Shown: positions 28,023 to 38,539 of the stretch, piece by piece
Layout of the letters: each line of letters starts with the position of its first letter
Numbering within the stretch: the first letter of the stretch is position 1
From: Borrelia parkeri
GTDB lineage: Bacteria > Spirochaetota > Spirochaetia > Borreliales > Borreliaceae
Length of the DNA: 64,000 nt
Direction of reading: 5' to 3'
Assembly: GCF_023035815.1 (NCBI RefSeq)
Contig: NZ_CP073159.1
Span: 310,001-374,000 of the forward strand
Notes under the pieces: generated by a model
Seen by the model: the letters and a program-made list of their open reading frames with translations, nothing else
What the model was told of the DNA's origin: nothing
The model's database searches: none
Made by a program: the position numbers and the translations under genes

Positions 28023-29618
28023 ATGAAATATAAAACAATAATTCTTTTATCTTTACTGATTATATGGCTAACTTCCTGTTCCGGTGATGAACACAAAGAT
28101 AAGATAACATTTAGAGTAACAAATGAAGCCGAGCCTGATTCACTTGATCCTCAACTTGCTACTTCTGTACAAGCATTCAACATAATTATAAACACATTTG
28201 CAGGTTTAACAACAAGAAACACACAAACTGGGGGACATAAACCAGGATTAGCTCAATCTTGGGATATATCTGCAGATGGACTTGTATACACACTGCACTT
28301 AAGAGAAGGTATTATTTGGAGTGATGGAGTTCCCATTACTGCTGAAGGAATTCGAAAGTCTTACCTTAGAGTTTTAAATAAAGAAACAGGTTCACAATAC
28401 GTTGACATCATTAAATCAACAATCAAAAATGCAAAAAATTACTTCGAAGGTAAAATACCGGAATCCGAACTTGGTATTAGAATTATAGACAATTCAACTT
28501 TAGAGATAACTTTAGTTGCTCCAAAACCTTATTTTCTTGATATGTTAGCACATCAAACATTTATACCAGTACCAGTTCATGCTATTGAAAAATATGGACA
28601 AGCTTGGACCAATCCTGAAAATATAGTAGTAAGTGGTGCATACAAATTAAAGACAAGAATCCCAAATGAAAAAATAGTGCTTGAAAAAAACGATAAGTAC
28701 TACAGTGCCTCAAATGTTGAAATAGATGAAGTGATATTTTATCAGGTACAAGGAAACACCGCGTATAACATGTACATAAACGACGAACTTGATTTCCTAA
28801 CCAAAGTAGCATCAGAATACTTAGATGAAGCTAGGATAAGAAATGACTATTATTCTCATCCTATAAATAGAGTATCCTACATGGCATTTAACACCACCAT
28901 CAAACCACTTGATAATGTAAAGGTTAGAGAAGCCTTAACTCTTGCTATTGACAGAGAAGCACTCAACAAGATTACTCTAAAGGGTCAATCAAAACCAACA
29001 AGAAACTTAACACCACCATTTGAGCATTATTCTTACGGGAAACAATTAAAATTATTTGACCCACAAAGAGCAAAACAACTACTAGCTGAAGCTGGTTATC
29101 CTGATGGAGCAGGTTTTCCTACTCTTAAATATAAAACCTCACAACGAAATGGAATGGCAATAACTGCAGAGTTCTTGCAAGAACAACTTAAAAAAACACT
29201 AAACATTAACATTGAAATTGAAATTGAAGAATGGAATACATTCCTAAATAATAGAAACACAGGTAATTATCAAACATCATATATGGGATGGACAGGTGAT
29301 TATTCAGATCCACTAACATTCCTTGAAAGTCTATTTACAACAGATAATCAAGGATTTGGAGCATATGGCTATTCAAACAAAAAGTATGACAATTTAATAG
29401 AACAATCTAATTTTGCACAAGACCCACTACAAAGACAAGACATTTTAAGACAAGCTGAGGCTATAATTATAGAGCAAGATTTTCCTGTAGCTCCACTCTC
29501 AATACTCAAATCATACTATCTATTCAGACATGACAAATGGACTGGTTGGATTCCTAATGTTTCAGAAGCTTATCTTTATGAAGAAATAAAATATAAAAGA
29601 GAAAACATTAATAATTAA
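28023..29618 (+). CDS. oppA1: Oligopeptide-binding lipoprotein OppA (copy 1)
   Basis: A solute-binding lipoprotein of the SBP_bac_5 family that captures peptides for the Opp importer. Lipobox LTSC (cysteine about residue 19); family features include EPDSLDPQLATS, PGLAQSWDIS, LHLREGIIWSDGVPITAEG, VVSGAYKLKT and VKVREALTLAIDREALNK. 531 residues is typical. The ribosome site is AAGGAG nine bases ahead of the ATG region. It has its own terminator, so it is a separate or partly separate transcript from the second copy. B. burgdorferi has three such genes here; this window has two. Confidence 0.96.
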   Translation: MKYKTIILLSLLIIWLTSCSGDEHKDKITFRVTNEAEPDSLDPQLATSVQAFNIIINTFAGLTTRNTQTGGHKPGLAQSWDISADGLVYTLHLREGIIWSDGVPITAEGIRKSYLRVLNKETGSQYVDIIKSTIKNAKNYFEGKIPESELGIRIIDNSTLEITLVAPKPYFLDMLAHQTFIPVPVHAIEKYGQAWTNPENIVVSGAYKLKTRIPNEKIVLEKNDKYYSASNVEIDEVIFYQVQGNTAYNMYINDELDFLTKVASEYLDEARIRNDYYSHPINRVSYMAFNTTIKPLDNVKVREALTLAIDREALNKITLKGQSKPTRNLTPPFEHYSYGKQLKLFDPQRAKQLLAEAGYPDGAGFPTLKYKTSQRNGMAITAEFLQEQLKKTLNINIEIEIEEWNTFLNNRNTGNYQTSYMGWTGDYSDPLTFLESLFTTDNQGFGAYGYSNKKYDNLIEQSNFAQDPLQRQDILRQAEAIIIEQDFPVAPLSILKSYYLFRHDKWTGWIPNVSEAYLYEEIKYKRENINN

Positions 29619-29683
29619 TAATAAAATATGAAAATAACTTTAAAATTAATAGACTAATACTTAATAATTACTTAATAATGATT

Positions 29684-29718
29684 AAAAATCACTTCTACAA
29701 ATTATAGGAGTGGTTTTT
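29684..29718 (+). terminator. Terminator after oppA copy 1
   Basis: Fourteen-base arms (29684-29697 and 29705-29718) pair, with two G-T pairs, around a seven-base loop; the 3' arm ends in TTTTT. Confidence 0.8.
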
Positions 29719-29908
29719 ATTACATAATCATAGATTTTAAAATCACCTCAAAATTTTTGCATCTGAATCTCTCTTATGATAGTTCATTATTTTACTTTAT
29801 AACTTTTTTTATATCGAACACCAAGTAACCATTCAAAAAGTTAAGCAAAGATACACATCTCATTTAATATCCAATAATATCCTACATTCATATGCCTCTC
29901 TTATTATC

Positions 29909-29938
29909 TTTATATTTAAACGTATTTTATGGTATAAT
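29909..29938 (+). promoter_or_regulatory. Candidate promoter for oppA copy 2
   Basis: TTTATA and a consensus TATAAT are separated by 18 bases, giving a leader of about 115 bases before the ATG at 30060. The long leader leaves room for regulation, but I see no clear stem in it. Confidence 0.5.
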
Positions 29939-30059
29939 TGATTTTTTTACCAAATAAATTAAAAGGTTCAATAAAACAAATTTTATAGGAAAAACCCTTT
30001 AAAACTTTTAACTGTTTTAATTGAATTAGAATTAACTTTAGTAACTAGGAGATAAAAGA

Positions 30060-31646
30060 ATGAACATAAAAAAACATACGTTTATGATATTTTTCTTAAT
30101 AGCTATTTTAGCCTGCAGTAAGGAAAGTAGCAAAGAAAATTTGTCTTTCAAAATCAGCATGGGAGGAGAACCTAAATCAATAGATCCACAATTAACTGAA
30201 GATAAAATAGGTGCAACTATAGTCGCACAAATGTTTAGTGGTATAGTAGATGGTGACTCAAAAACTGGTGGATACAAGCCAGGACTAGCTCAATCTTGGG
30301 ACATATCCGATGATGGAACTATATATACATTTCACTTAAGAAAAGATATCGTTTGGAGTGATGGGGTCCCTATTACTGCTGAAGGTATAAGAAGATCTTA
30401 TCTTAGGATGTTAAATAAAGATACAGCATCAAATTATGTCGGTATGATTAAGTCAACAATCAAAAATGCACAAGATTACTTCGATGGCAAAATACCAGAC
30501 TCTGAACTTGGCATTAAAACTATAGATGAATTGACACTAGAAATCTCTATTATTACTCCAAAAGCTTACTTTTTAGATATGCTAGTACACCAATCTTTCA
30601 TACCAGTACCAGTTCATGCTATTGAAAAATATGGAAAAAACTGGACAAATCCTGAAAATATGGTAGTAAGTGGTGCATACAAACTAAAGGAAAGAAAACC
30701 CAACGAAAAAATATCACTTATAAAAAATGATAAATACTTTAACGCTAAAAACATTGAATTACAAGAACTTGTATTTTACACAATAAATGATGCATCCACT
30801 GCCTATAGAATGTATGAAAATAATGAAATTGATATGCTTACACATGGAGCAATTCCACCTGATTTAATAAAAGAAATAAAATTAAGAAATGATCATTATT
30901 CATCTGCTATTAATGGTCTTTACTACTTTTCATTTAACACACAAGTCAAACCACTTGATAATGTAAAGGTTAGAGAAGCTTTAACTCTTGCTATTGATAG
31001 AGAAACATTAACAAAAAAAGTTATAGATAATGGTTCTATTCCTACAAGAAATATAAGCCCAAACTTTAATAATTATTCTTACGGCAAACCACTAGAATTA
31101 TTTAATCCACAAAAAGCAAACGAACTAATGGCTGAAGCTGGTTATCCTAATGGTGAGAATTTCCCTCAATTAAAACTCAAATATAATACAAATGAAAGTC
31201 ATAAAAAAATTGCTGAATTTGTTCAAAATCAATGGAAAAAAATTTTACATATCAACATTGTACTTGAAAATGAAGAATGGGCATCATTCTTAGCAACCAA
31301 AGAAAAAGGAAATTATGAAATAGCAAGATCTGGTTGGATGGGTGATTATTCAGATCCATTAACATTCTTAAGTTTATTCCAAAAAGAGTTTGCTCATTTT
31401 TCCTCATACAAGTACTTTAATAAAGAATATGAAAATTTAATAAACCAATCTGATCACGAGCAAGCTCCAATTAAAAGACAAAACATTTTAAGACAAGCTG
31501 AAGAAATAATTATAAAGAAAGATTTCCCTGTAGCCCCAATATACATATATGCAGGAAATTACCTATTCAAAAATGACAAATGGACCGGTTGGGTACCTAA
31601 CATCTCAGAAAGATTTAATTTCTCTGAAATTAAAAGAATCAAATAA
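30060..31646 (+). CDS. oppA2: Oligopeptide-binding lipoprotein OppA (copy 2)
   Basis: A second SBP_bac_5 lipoprotein, 528 residues, with lipobox ILAC (cysteine about residue 20) and the same conserved blocks as copy 1 (PGLAQSWDIS, IVWSDGVPITAEG, FIPVPVHAIEKYGK, VKVREALTLAIDRE). Several stretches of over 30 bases are identical between the two genes, so they are recent paralogues or exchange sequence. The peptide-facing regions (about 225-290 and 360-400) differ most, suggesting different peptide preference while sharing OppBCDF. Confidence 0.96.
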   Translation: MNIKKHTFMIFFLIAILACSKESSKENLSFKISMGGEPKSIDPQLTEDKIGATIVAQMFSGIVDGDSKTGGYKPGLAQSWDISDDGTIYTFHLRKDIVWSDGVPITAEGIRRSYLRMLNKDTASNYVGMIKSTIKNAQDYFDGKIPDSELGIKTIDELTLEISIITPKAYFLDMLVHQSFIPVPVHAIEKYGKNWTNPENMVVSGAYKLKERKPNEKISLIKNDKYFNAKNIELQELVFYTINDASTAYRMYENNEIDMLTHGAIPPDLIKEIKLRNDHYSSAINGLYYFSFNTQVKPLDNVKVREALTLAIDRETLTKKVIDNGSIPTRNISPNFNNYSYGKPLELFNPQKANELMAEAGYPNGENFPQLKLKYNTNESHKKIAEFVQNQWKKILHINIVLENEEWASFLATKEKGNYEIARSGWMGDYSDPLTFLSLFQKEFAHFSSYKYFNKEYENLINQSDHEQAPIKRQNILRQAEEIIIKKDFPVAPIYIYAGNYLFKNDKWTGWVPNISERFNFSEIKRIK

Positions 31647-31648
31647 CA

Positions 31649-31684
31649 ATAAACAAACATCTATTAAGATAGATGTTTGTTTAT
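31649..31684 (+). terminator. Long perfect stem after oppA copy 2
   Basis: Fifteen-base perfect arms (31649-31663 and 31670-31684) around a TTAAGA loop. There is no long T-run after it, so it may attenuate or stabilise the oppA mRNA end, giving more binding protein than permease from a common transcript, rather than end all transcription. Confidence 0.65.
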
Positions 31685-31871
31685 CAAACATTTAATTCTT
31701 TTCTTTAAAAATTGTAATTTATATATTAATGCATAAGGTAAGGCTAGCTTAATTGTGTAAATTGTCTCAACTAAAATAAATTCAATATTTTTTGAAAAAA
31801 ATTCAATCTCATATGTTAAAATAACTAATTATACAACGAAAAAAATCTTTCTGTTATAATAAGGAGCAATT

Positions 31872-32792
31872 ATGTTAAAGTTTACCATGCAAAAAATACT
31901 GGAAACAATACCAACTTTAATAGTAATAATTTTTTTGTGTTTTTTAATAATGAGGCTTGCTCCCGGAAACCCATTTGATTCTGAAAAACCCATTGATCCT
32001 CAAGTTAAAGAAAAATTGATGCAAAAATACCATCTTGACAAACCTTTTTATGTGCAAGCTTACTACTACATCACAAACATTTTAAAAGGAGACTTTGGGC
32101 CATCATTAGTAAAGAAAGATTTAAATGTAAATCAATACATAAAATTAGGATTTCCTAAATCATTTACAATTGGAATAATAAGCTTAATAATATCTCTCAC
32201 ACTTGGAATTTTACTAGGATCATTAGCAGCGATCAAAAAAAACACTCGCACCGATTATATAATAAGAATAGCAGCAATATGTGGAATTTCTGTACCCACC
32301 TTTGTGACTGGTCCTCTTTTACAATATTTTTTATCTGTAAAATTAAAATTATTTTACACTTCTGGATGGATTTCAGAAAGAGGAGGTCTTACAAATTTAA
32401 TTATGCCAATATTAACAATGAGTTTGCCATGGATAGCTATTTTTACACGCATTATTAGAGGTTCTATGTTAGAAATACTAAAGAGCGATTTTGTAAGAAC
32501 AGCAAAAGCTAAAGGACTAAGCTTTAATGTAATAATCAGAAAGCATGTGTTAATAGGCTCTATACTCCCTCTAGTAAGTTATATAGGTCCTGCATTTGCT
32601 GGTATAATTTCTGGCAGTATGGTTATTGAACAAATATTTAGAATTGCTGGAATGGGTACATTTACAGTAGAATCATCTCTAAACAGGGATTATCCACTAC
32701 TCATGGGTTCACTATTAGTATATTCAACAATCTTGCTCATTTCCATTTTAGCATCTGATATTGCTTATAAAAAGCTTGATCCAAGAACATAG
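31872..32792 (+). CDS. oppB: Oligopeptide transporter permease OppB
   Basis: An inner-membrane channel subunit, 306 residues with six helices. The N-terminal ETIPTLIVIIFLCFLIMRLAPG region and FDSEKP after it are typical of OppB/DppB. The EAA loop that contacts the ATPase is LKSDFVRTAKAKGLSFNVII (about 212-231). Ribosome site AAGGAG precedes the ATG by 7 bases. It begins the oppBCDF block, in which genes are spaced 0-10 bases apart. Confidence 0.96.
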   Translation: MLKFTMQKILETIPTLIVIIFLCFLIMRLAPGNPFDSEKPIDPQVKEKLMQKYHLDKPFYVQAYYYITNILKGDFGPSLVKKDLNVNQYIKLGFPKSFTIGIISLIISLTLGILLGSLAAIKKNTRTDYIIRIAAICGISVPTFVTGPLLQYFLSVKLKLFYTSGWISERGGLTNLIMPILTMSLPWIAIFTRIIRGSMLEILKSDFVRTAKAKGLSFNVIIRKHVLIGSILPLVSYIGPAFAGIISGSMVIEQIFRIAGMGTFTVESSLNRDYPLLMGSLLVYSTILLISILASDIAYKKLDPRT

Positions 32793-32801
32793 GAGAACAA
32801 A

Positions 32802-33854
32802 ATGAACGAACAGGAAAAGCAAGACACCTACGTAGAAATCCACACAGCAAACAAAAGAGCTTGGTTAAGATTCAAGGAAAACAAACTTGCGTTTATTAGT
32901 ATATTTATTATCGGATTTTATATACTAATTGCAATACTTCGGCCAATACTACCAATATACAAATATCATACTCAAGTAGTAGAACATGCCGATTTGCCCC
33001 CATCTCTTAAGTATGCTGGAGAACTATGGTATGAAAAGGAACTTCATTTCATAAAAAGATTATCAGCAAAGGAAAAACGAGAAATCAATAAGGAAGAAAA
33101 AGCAAAACTAGAAGAGATAAAAAGAAAAATAGAGACCGAGGTTCAAACAATTGATGGAAAAGAAATTAAAATACACAAAAGAATATACCTACTAGGAACA
33201 GACAATCTTGGACGAGATTTGCTTGCAAGAATAATACAAGGAAGTCAAATATCAATATCTGTAGGCTTTATTGGAGCACTCATATCAATGATTATAGGTA
33301 CTATAATAGGTGCAATAGCGGGCTTTTTTGATGGTATTATCGATAGGATAATAACTAAAATAATAGAAATTTTTTATGTCTTACCTACTTTACTTGTCAT
33401 AATAATTTTAATGACTGTTATGGAAAGAAATATCATTGGGGTATTTATTGCAATTAGCATTATCTCATGGTTAACAATTGCTAGAATCGTAAGAGGACAA
33501 GTAAAATCACTTGCAAGATCTGAATTTATACAGGCGGCTAGAACACTAGGTGCAACAAATAAGAGAATGATATTTAAACATTTAATTCCTAATAGCTTTG
33601 GAATGATAGTAATTATTACAACAATGAATGTTCCATCATTCATTATGCTTGAATCATTTTTATCATTCTTAGGTCTGGGAATATCAGCACCAATGACTAG
33701 TTGGGGAGAATTAATCAAAAACGGAATCCCCACATTTATTGAATACCCATGGAAAATTTTCATCCCAGCAACAGTCATGACAATATTTTTACTATTTATG
33801 AACTTTTTAGGCGACGGATTAAGAGATGCATTTGATCCAAAAGACAACCTCTAG
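32802..33854 (+). CDS. oppC: Oligopeptide transporter permease OppC with a charged insertion
   Basis: The second channel subunit (350 residues). Family landmarks: a first helix at about 30-50, LLGTDNLGRDLLARI (about 129-143) and the EAA loop SEFIQAARTLGATNKRMI. Between the first helix and the G-T-D-N-L-G-R-D motif there is an extra charged helical stretch (about 75-118, KRLSAKEKREINKEEKAKLE and onwards) that makes the protein roughly 45 residues longer than usual OppC. It probably lies on the periplasmic face. Confidence 0.95.
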   Translation: MNEQEKQDTYVEIHTANKRAWLRFKENKLAFISIFIIGFYILIAILRPILPIYKYHTQVVEHADLPPSLKYAGELWYEKELHFIKRLSAKEKREINKEEKAKLEEIKRKIETEVQTIDGKEIKIHKRIYLLGTDNLGRDLLARIIQGSQISISVGFIGALISMIIGTIIGAIAGFFDGIIDRIITKIIEIFYVLPTLLVIIILMTVMERNIIGVFIAISIISWLTIARIVRGQVKSLARSEFIQAARTLGATNKRMIFKHLIPNSFGMIVIITTMNVPSFIMLESFLSFLGLGISAPMTSWGELIKNGIPTFIEYPWKIFIPATVMTIFLLFMNFLGDGLRDAFDPKDNL

Positions 33855-33864
33855 GAGACATTAA

Positions 33865-34737
33865 ATGAAAGAAGACTATATGCTGGACATAAGAAATTTA
33901 TCAATTGAGTTTAAGTTGAAGCATACAACAATATATCCTGTAAGCAACATAAACTTAAAAATGAAAAAAGGAGAAATTAGGGCTATTGTTGGAGAATCTG
34001 GTAGCGGTAAATCTGTCACAAGCATGGCAATATTAAAATTACTGCCTGAAATTACGACAGTATACAAAACCGGTAAAATACTATTTGAAGGTCAAGACTT
34101 ACTAAAACTTAGCGAAAAAGAACTGCAAAATATTAGAGGCAATAAAATAGCAATGATATTCCAAGATCCAATGACTTCTTTAAATCCATATTTAAGAATA
34201 TCTACACAAATTGAAGAAACAATAATGTTACATCAAAAATTAGATAAAAAGACAGCAAAGCAAAAAGCAATAGAAATGTTAAAAACAGTTGGTGTCATAA
34301 ATGCAGAAGAGCGAATAGAACACTATCCACACCAATTTTCAGGGGGAATGAGACAAAGAGTTATGATTGCAATGGCTCTCAGTTGCCATCCATCATTATT
34401 AATTGCAGACGAGCCAACCACAGCTCTTGATGTCACAATCCAAGAACAAATATTACTACTCATAAAAAGCCTGTCTAAAAAATTTAATACCTCCACCATA
34501 TTAATAACCCATGATTTAGGAATAGTTGCAGAAGTATGCGATACAGTTTCTGTAATGTACCAAGGAAAATTTGTAGAAGAAGGTACAGTACAAGAAATAT
34601 TTAAAAATCCTAAACATCCATATACAATTGGACTTCTAAAATCAATACTTACTCTTGATAAGGATCCAAACGAAAAACTTTATTCAATTAAAGATAATCC
34701 TATTGGGACTATTACAAACAAAATGGGGGAGCTTTAA
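33865..34737 (+). CDS. oppD: Oligopeptide transporter ATPase OppD, short C-terminus
   Basis: ABC ATPase with Walker A GESGSGKSVTS (about 42-52), Q loop IAMIFQDPMTSLNP, signature FSGGMRQRVMI and Walker B LLIADEPTTALDVT. At 290 residues it is about 35 shorter than typical OppD: it stops soon after the family's HPYTIGLLKS motif and lacks the C-terminal G-C-x-F-x-x-R-C motif. The stop is immediately followed by the oppF ATG, so there is no sign of a frameshift. Confidence 0.95.
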   Translation: MKEDYMLDIRNLSIEFKLKHTTIYPVSNINLKMKKGEIRAIVGESGSGKSVTSMAILKLLPEITTVYKTGKILFEGQDLLKLSEKELQNIRGNKIAMIFQDPMTSLNPYLRISTQIEETIMLHQKLDKKTAKQKAIEMLKTVGVINAEERIEHYPHQFSGGMRQRVMIAMALSCHPSLLIADEPTTALDVTIQEQILLLIKSLSKKFNTSTILITHDLGIVAEVCDTVSVMYQGKFVEEGTVQEIFKNPKHPYTIGLLKSILTLDKDPNEKLYSIKDNPIGTITNKMGEL

Positions 34738-35727
34738 ATGAAAAATGAAAAAGACATAATTCTTAAAGTAGAAAACTTAGTACAAACATTCACAATTGGA
34801 GAAAACTTTTTATTTTGGAAAAATAAACGTAAGGTAAATGCTGTAAATGGTATCAGCTTTGAAGTTGAACGCAATAAAACATTAGGACTGGTTGGAGAAT
34901 CTGGATGTGGGAAATCAACAACCTTAAGAACAATAATGCAGCTCTACACACCAACATCTGGCAACATATATTTCAATGGAAAAGATATTACTAAACTGTC
35001 AAAAAGAGAACTTTTAAAGACAAAAAAAGACATGCAAATGGTATTCCAAGATCCACACACATCCCTCAATCCAAGAATGACAATAAAAGAAATAATAGCA
35101 GAACCATTAGTGATATACAACGAAAATAAAATTTTCCCAAGAACCAAGCAAGAAATAGAAAAAAGAGTAAATGAATTAATGGATATTACTGGACTTGCAA
35201 AAAGCATGCTATCTAGATATCCACACGAATTCTCAGGGGGACAAAGACAAAGAATAGGAATAGCAAGAGCACTTGCTCTAAATCCCAAGCTCTTACTGCT
35301 AGACGAAGCCGTGTCTGCACTAGATGTATCAATAAGAGCACAAATTTTAAATTTACTTAAAGATTTACAAAAAGAATTGAATTTATCTTATCTATTCATT
35401 TCACACGACTTGGCAGTAGTAAAATACATGAGCGATAAAATTGCCGTAATGTATCTGGGGGTCATTTTAGAGATTGCACCTAGAGAAATTTTATTCTCAA
35501 ACCCTAAGCATCCATACACTAAAACATTAATAGCATCTATTCCTGAAATTGATCCTGAAAAAATAAAAAACAAAACTATCAAGCTTGATGAACCATCTCT
35601 AACAAATATACGAAACACATCTATCACACCAAAAAATACAACTCTTGAAGAAGTAGAAAAGGATCATTTCGTATCTAAATACCTTTTTGATGAAATGAAT
35701 AATCTGATCAATAAAAATGATACTTAA
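34738..35727 (+). CDS. oppF: Oligopeptide transporter ATPase OppF
   Basis: The second ABC ATPase (329 residues): Walker A GESGCGKSTT, Q loop MVFQDPHTSLNP, signature FSGGQRQRIGIARAL, Walker B LLLLDEAVSALDVS (Ala replaces the common Pro) and switch SHDLAVVKYM. As in OppD, the cysteines of the usual C-terminal motif are absent, the corresponding region reading TPKNTTLEEVEKDHFVSKY. It abuts oppD with no gap. A strong stem overlaps its stop codon. Confidence 0.96.
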   Translation: MKNEKDIILKVENLVQTFTIGENFLFWKNKRKVNAVNGISFEVERNKTLGLVGESGCGKSTTLRTIMQLYTPTSGNIYFNGKDITKLSKRELLKTKKDMQMVFQDPHTSLNPRMTIKEIIAEPLVIYNENKIFPRTKQEIEKRVNELMDITGLAKSMLSRYPHEFSGGQRQRIGIARALALNPKLLLLDEAVSALDVSIRAQILNLLKDLQKELNLSYLFISHDLAVVKYMSDKIAVMYLGVILEIAPREILFSNPKHPYTKTLIASIPEIDPEKIKNKTIKLDEPSLTNIRNTSITPKNTTLEEVEKDHFVSKYLFDEMNNLINKNDT

Positions 35728-35753
35728 GACAAATAAAAGTTTATTTGTCTTAA
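35724..35753 (+). terminator. Stem at the end of the opp operon
   Basis: Perfect 14-base arms (35724-35737 and 35740-35753) overlap the oppF stop codon. The tight 2-base centre means the real hairpin opens a few pairs. It ends the operon ahead of the convergent P26 gene. Confidence 0.65.
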
Positions 35754-35885
35754 CCCATATTTCTATATTTAGGCCTCACAAAACAATGTGGGTTGTTAAC
35801 TTAATTCAGCATAAATTTTTATATTTACATAGATAAATTGTATTAAGAATTGCTAACAAGAACTTCAATTCTTCCCTTTAAGCGA

Positions 35886-36641
35886 TTAATTATCAAAATA
35901 AGAGACTTCAAAATCCATCTTATTGTCAATACCTTCAACCGAATATAGATTAATTCTATTAACATTATTCTTATCTATAACTTTATTTCCAGAATCGACA
36001 AAATAATAATAAATTCTACCCTTAGGAAGGTCTTTAAGCTTAATAGTATATACCCCTTTATAGGGTTCTTGTTCAACTAATCTATTTAAAAATGGATTAA
36101 AATTATTAAAATTGCCAGCTATCGTAACAATCTGTCCAGGACGACCTATATAAAAAATTTCAACTTCTCTTCCATCAGAAGAATCAATCGGATTTCGTAA
36201 AGACACGTAACTATGATCTACACCTATATCAATTATAGAGAATGGTATTAAGTCTTTATTAAACACTACATTTTTATTATATTCATCATTTGTCCAGATA
36301 CCATCTACAACAAGCCTATACTTAATGCTACCAACTCCATGAGGGAGATTAATCTTTACAAAAAAAAGTCCATACTTATTCTTCTTAAATAAATACTTTT
36401 TTGCATAACCATCAAAATCAAAAGCAGCAAAAATTTTCCTAATACCCTTATTTGGAGGATAAAACATAATGACTCTCTTAGAGTCAACAATTGGTGATAA
36501 ATTATCCTTTCTTGTTGAAACTTCTAAAAACTCATTTAAAGATAAATCAAAATTTTCAATTACATAACATTGTGAACAAATATTAAAAATATTAAAGAAA
36601 AAGAATATAAAATAAAATAGCCAACCTAAAATTCTTTCCAT
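35886..36641 (-). CDS. P26-type exported protein with tandem E-set/CBM48-like domains
   Basis: BB0336 (P26) positional homologue, 251 residues. After a signal segment (about 4-24) come two regions resembling the E-set fold of glycogen-binding CBM48/AMPK-beta domains: about 55-125 (YGLFFVKINLPHGVG, then IKYRLVVDGIWTND) and about 158-245 (VTIAGNFNNFNPF, GVYTIKLKDLPKGRIYYYFVDSG). The second is the better match. The carbohydrate link is inference by pattern, and the role in Borrelia is unknown. It is divergent from enolase and convergent with oppF. Confidence 0.75.
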   Translation of the reverse strand: MERILGWLFYFIFFFFNIFNICSQCYVIENFDLSLNEFLEVSTRKDNLSPIVDSKRVIMFYPPNKGIRKIFAAFDFDGYAKKYLFKKNKYGLFFVKINLPHGVGSIKYRLVVDGIWTNDEYNKNVVFNKDLIPFSIIDIGVDHSYVSLRNPIDSSDGREVEIFYIGRPGQIVTIAGNFNNFNPFLNRLVEQEPYKGVYTIKLKDLPKGRIYYYFVDSGNKVIDKNNVNRINLYSVEGIDNKMDFEVSYFDN

Positions 36642-36664
36642 GATTTAATTATAAAATCCAATAA

Positions 36665-38068
<1,404 letters not shown>

Positions 38069-38077
38069 TAATAACTA

Positions 38078-38102
38078 AAGCCCTCATAAGAGGGCTTTTT
38101 TT
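38078..38102. terminator. Bidirectional-looking terminator between eno and rpsI
   Basis: AAGCCCTC (38078-38085) and GAGGGCTT (38090-38097) pair around ATAA and are followed by a T-run to 38102. It is the most GC-rich stem in the window and could serve both convergent genes. Confidence 0.93.
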
Positions 38103-38118
38103 CATATAAACAAAATAC

Positions 38119-38529
38119 TTATCTTTTTGAAAACTGAAAGCTTTTCCTAGCCTTTTTCTTACCGAATTTTTTACGCTCAACTTTTCGCGAATCTCTTGTT
38201 AAAAACCCATTGGACTTAAGAATCATTTTATACTCTTCATCAAGATCAAAAAGAGCTCTTGCAATACCATGTCTAATAGCACCGGCCTGGCCTGAAATTC
38301 CCCCGCCATAAATATTAATGTAAAGGTCATATTTTCCAAGAGTATTTGTTAAAACTAATGGAGACAAAGCAATTGTCTTTAAATTTTCAAGTTGAATATA
38401 AGAATCAAAATCCTTATTGTTGATCTTAATATCACCCTTACCTTCCCTAATGTAAACCCTAGCAACAGAAGACTTTCTCCTTCCCGTACCCATTCCTAAA
38501 TTAATACCTTTAACATCTGACTTTGCCAT
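38119..38529 (-). CDS. rpsI: 30S ribosomal protein S9
   Basis: 136 residues with the universal features: [19 protein letters not shown] near the start, [19 protein letters not shown] in the middle, [20 protein letters not shown] and the C-terminal QFSKR tail that reaches the P site. It follows rplM after 10 bases, the near-universal L13-S9 pair. Confidence 0.98.
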   Translation of the reverse strand: MAKSDVKGINLGMGTGRRKSSVARVYIREGKGDIKINNKDFDSYIQLENLKTIALSPLVLTNTLGKYDLYINIYGGGISGQAGAIRHGIARALFDLDEEYKMILKSNGFLTRDSRKVERKKFGKKKARKSFQFSKR

Positions 38530-38539
38530 TTTTCCTCTC

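Larger units (their letters stand above)
29619..30059 (+). other. 441-base intergenic region between oppA copies
   Basis: It contains the terminator of copy 1 (29684-29718) and a candidate promoter for copy 2 (29909-29938). No reading frame of credible size or recognisable remnant of a third oppA is visible. Confidence 0.6.

Noticed and set aside
31793..31860. Separate promoter directly upstream of oppB
   Set aside because: TTGAAA and TAAAAT are 19 bases apart, and a nearer TATAAT would leave almost no leader; read-through from oppA is equally likely.
33374..33847. 157-codon minus-strand open frame inside oppC
   Set aside because: oppC is unambiguous on the plus strand; the antisense frame has no ribosome site and no family pattern.
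35845..35873. Inverted repeat AAGAATTG/CAATTCTT as a terminator for P26
   Set aside because: Arms of 8 bases with a 13-base loop and no T-run; too weak to call.
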